Below are positions 28,828 to 30,318 of a DNA stretch of 30,318 bases, in pieces (the stretch's first letter is position 1; each line of letters begins with the position of its first letter). The position numbers and the translations under genes were made by a program. The notes beneath the pieces are model-generated. The model had not been told where the DNA came from and did not search any database. It worked only from the letters and a program-made list of their open reading frames with translations. Location: IMG/VR virus record IMGVR_UViG_3300021335_001807, positions 1-30,318 of that record; one strand, given 5' to 3'. The DNA is from a virus.

Positions 28828-28995
28828 ATGCAAGTATTAAGATTTTTTACTGATGAGTTAAGTGGTGATGAATGTGCTATTGTATGGAATGGTACAGAAG
28901 AAATTTGTGTTACAGCTGATAAAGCTTGGGACATAGAGGCTAAAGCGCAGGCCAAACAAGATGCGTATGAATTAAGATGTGAAATGGGTTATTAA
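28828..28995 (+). CDS. Small acidic protein, unknown function
   Basis: 55 aa (MQVLRFFTDELSGDECAIVW...). Predicted beta start, then a helix AWDIEAKAQAKQDAYELRCE. The ATG follows AATAAAGGTTATG, a leader seen also before DNA ligase. Overlaps the SWIM-type gene by one base (TAATG). Not recognised. Confidence 0.6.
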   Translation: MQVLRFFTDELSGDECAIVWNGTEEICVTADKAWDIEAKAQAKQDAYELRCEMGY

Positions 28996-29432
28996 TGGCA
29001 CTCTGGGAATTTAAAAATTTAAATAAATACGGAAATTATAGGACTAGAATAATACACACTAATGGGGCTTTAAGCATACCAGGTAGTGGTTTTGGTCATT
29101 CTGTGTTCGCGCGAAGATTTAAATATAAGTACGAACATCCAGTTATGCCTCCTACTATATTTAAAAATAATGGTAAAACATATTTAATGCCATTATGGAA
29201 GGAAGTTATTGAGGGTACTACTGTTGAAGATATTGAATGGATCAAACCCAAACCTAAAAGATTAGATCCAATAATTGAGATGAATGCTAGCGGTAGCAAT
29301 CCAGATATTAAATATAAAACATCATATTATCCTGGCTCAAATAATTACTATTGTAATTGTCCTGGTAAATGGATGGCTAAGGATGGTAAGTGTAAACATA
29401 TAAAAGCATTAGAAGCAAAAATAAATAAATAA
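28995..29432 (+). CDS. SWIM-type zinc-finger protein
   Basis: 145 aa. The C-terminal motif YYCNCPGKWMAKDGKCKHI (118-136) has the CxC...CxH pattern of SWIM zinc fingers: Cys120, Cys122, Cys133 and His135. The N-terminal 110 residues (MALWEFKNLNKYGNYRTRII ... PGSGFGHSVFARRFK) are basic and unassigned. SWIM domains bind DNA or proteins. Similar proteins precede DNA ligase in marine T4-like phages as far as I recall. Stop 5 bases before the ligase start. Confidence 0.7.
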   Translation: MALWEFKNLNKYGNYRTRIIHTNGALSIPGSGFGHSVFARRFKYKYEHPVMPPTIFKNNGKTYLMPLWKEVIEGTTVEDIEWIKPKPKRLDPIIEMNASGSNPDIKYKTSYYPGSNNYYCNCPGKWMAKDGKCKHIKALEAKINK

Positions 29433-29437
29433 AGGTT

Positions 29438-30318
29438 ATGTCATTAAGAATAGAAAATTTTATTGAAGAAATGAGAGCTACAAGTAGTAGCACTGATAAA
29501 GTACAAATAATTAAAGATGCAAGTCCATTTGTACATAAAGCACTAGAATATACTTATAATCCATTTAAGCAATTCTATGTTACAAGTAAAACTTGTATTA
29601 AAAACTCACATTTAAAAGAACGTCACAGTTTAGATTTATTTGAAGTATTAGATAAATTAATGAATAGGGAAGTGACTGGTCACGATGCTATTAAATTAGT
29701 AAATGGTTTAGAAGATGAATCTATTTATAAAATTATAGATAAAAACTTAGATATTAGAGCTGGAGATAAGGTAATTAATAAAGCAATCCCAGGTTTAATC
29801 CCAACATTTTCAGTTGCATTAGCTAAAGAATATGATGGCAAATGTGACTGGCAAAATGATAATTGGTGGGCATCACGAAAATTAGATGGTGTTAGATGTT
29901 TAGCAGTAGTTAATTATGAAGGTGAATGTACACTTTATTCTAGAATGGGTAAAGAATTAACTACATTAAATAAAGTAAAAGAAGCTATTGAAGCAACAGG
30001 TATTATTAATACTGTATTTGATGGTGAGATTTGTTTAATTGATGAGAATGGAAATGAAGATTTTCAGGGTGTAATGAAACAATTAAGACGTAAAGACCAT
30101 CAAATTGAAAATCCTGCTTATATGATTTTTGATATGCTTCATAAACCTAATTTTGATAATCAAGAAGGTGGTCCTATCTTAAGTGAAAGGTTGGGGGCAT
30201 TAAGAGGATTCCTAACAGGTAGATTTATTAATAGCGACATTTTACGCTATACAGACCAATTTTTAATTACAGATGGTAGACACTTTGATAAATGGGGTCA
30301 AATAGCAACTGATAATAA
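29438..30318 (+). CDS. 30: ATP-dependent DNA ligase (T4 gp30-like), 3' end missing
   Basis: 293 codons visible to the window edge without a stop. The adenylation motif I is ASRKLDGVRC (nucleophile Lys, KxDG), followed by motif III-like TVFDGEICLI and AYMIFDML (motif IIIa-like). The N-terminal domain before the KxDG motif is about 140 residues, as in T4-type ligases. It seals nicks during replication and recombination. The ATG at 29438 follows AATAAAGGTT. The C-terminal motif V and OB domain lie beyond the window. Confidence 0.88.
   Translation, partial: MSLRIENFIEEMRATSSSTDKVQIIKDASPFVHKALEYTYNPFKQFYVTSKTCIKNSHLKERHSLDLFEVLDKLMNREVTGHDAIKLVNGLEDESIYKIIDKNLDIRAGDKVINKAIPGLIPTFSVALAKEYDGKCDWQNDNWWASRKLDGVRCLAVVNYEGECTLYSRMGKELTTLNKVKEAIEATGIINTVFDGEICLIDENGNEDFQGVMKQLRRKDHQIENPAYMIFDMLHKPNFDNQEGGPILSERLGALRGFLTGRFINSDILRYTDQFLITDGRHFDKWGQIATDN

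Overview
The window is a dense stretch of a lytic tailed-phage genome, very probably a T4-superfamily myovirus. Every gene lies on the plus strand. Most neighbouring genes overlap by 1 to 29 bases or abut (ATGA, GTGA and TAATG junctions). The DNA is AT-rich, and the largest gap without a gene is about 90 bases. The T4-type replication set is present: a PolB DNA polymerase (gp43), the sliding clamp (gp45), both clamp-loader subunits (gp44 and gp62) and an ATP-dependent DNA ligase that runs off the right edge. A Bacteroidetes host is an inference, based on the near absence of Shine-Dalgarno sequences, AT-rich start contexts and a DUF2452-like gene, a family I know from Bacteroidetes. It is not proven.

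Layout. (1) 1-4791: a 7-deazaguanine block with a TGT/DpdA-like base-exchange enzyme, QueC, QueD, QueE and FolE, interleaved with a tRNA-Gln(UUG), a thioredoxin and small membrane or acidic proteins. Together these should make preQ0 from GTP and insert it into phage DNA. (2) 4795-5884: a purine-type phosphoribosyltransferase and a MazG-like NTP pyrophosphohydrolase. (3) 5884-9542: a PolB polymerase split into two cistrons exactly between motif B and motif C. Three unrelated genes (a mannose-6-phosphate-isomerase-type cupin, a small unknown and a DUF6165-like protein) sit in the split. (4) 9539-13680: sliding clamp, DUF2452-like protein, Hsp20, and a complete GroES/GroEL pair. (5) 13697-17143: clamp loader gp44/gp62 with small companions, a DUF1599-type protein and a RecB/Cas4-like nuclease. 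(6) 17190-26517: a ribbon-helix-helix-like protein followed by about 9 kb of surface-glycan-type genes: two GT4 glycosyltransferases, a zinc-ribbon protein, an NAD-dependent epimerase, three GT2-like enzymes, a DUF6492-like transferase, two sulfotransferase-like proteins and a methyltransferase-like protein. (7) 26579-30318: zinc-ribbon protein, HNH protein, several very small basic proteins, a transglycosylase-like lysin candidate, a SWIM-type protein and DNA ligase.

Regulation. A motif, T(n)TCGTATATT, recurs five times. Each copy lies at or just before a gene that begins a new block (clamp, the gene before groES, the gene before the clamp loader, the gene after the glycan cluster, and the gene before the SWIM/ligase pair). 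It is the best promoter candidate. Two copies are fused to an upstream hairpin so that the T-tract could serve both as terminator tail and as promoter start. A second shared element, AATATATGTATA, precedes hsp20 and the glycan block.

The most interesting points are the 7-deazaguanine pathway with three degenerate or atypical enzymes (QueC without its zinc cysteines, QueE with unusual cluster cysteine spacing, QueD without the usual HxH), the cargo-bearing split polymerase, the recurrent motif and the large glycan-decoration island inside a replication region.
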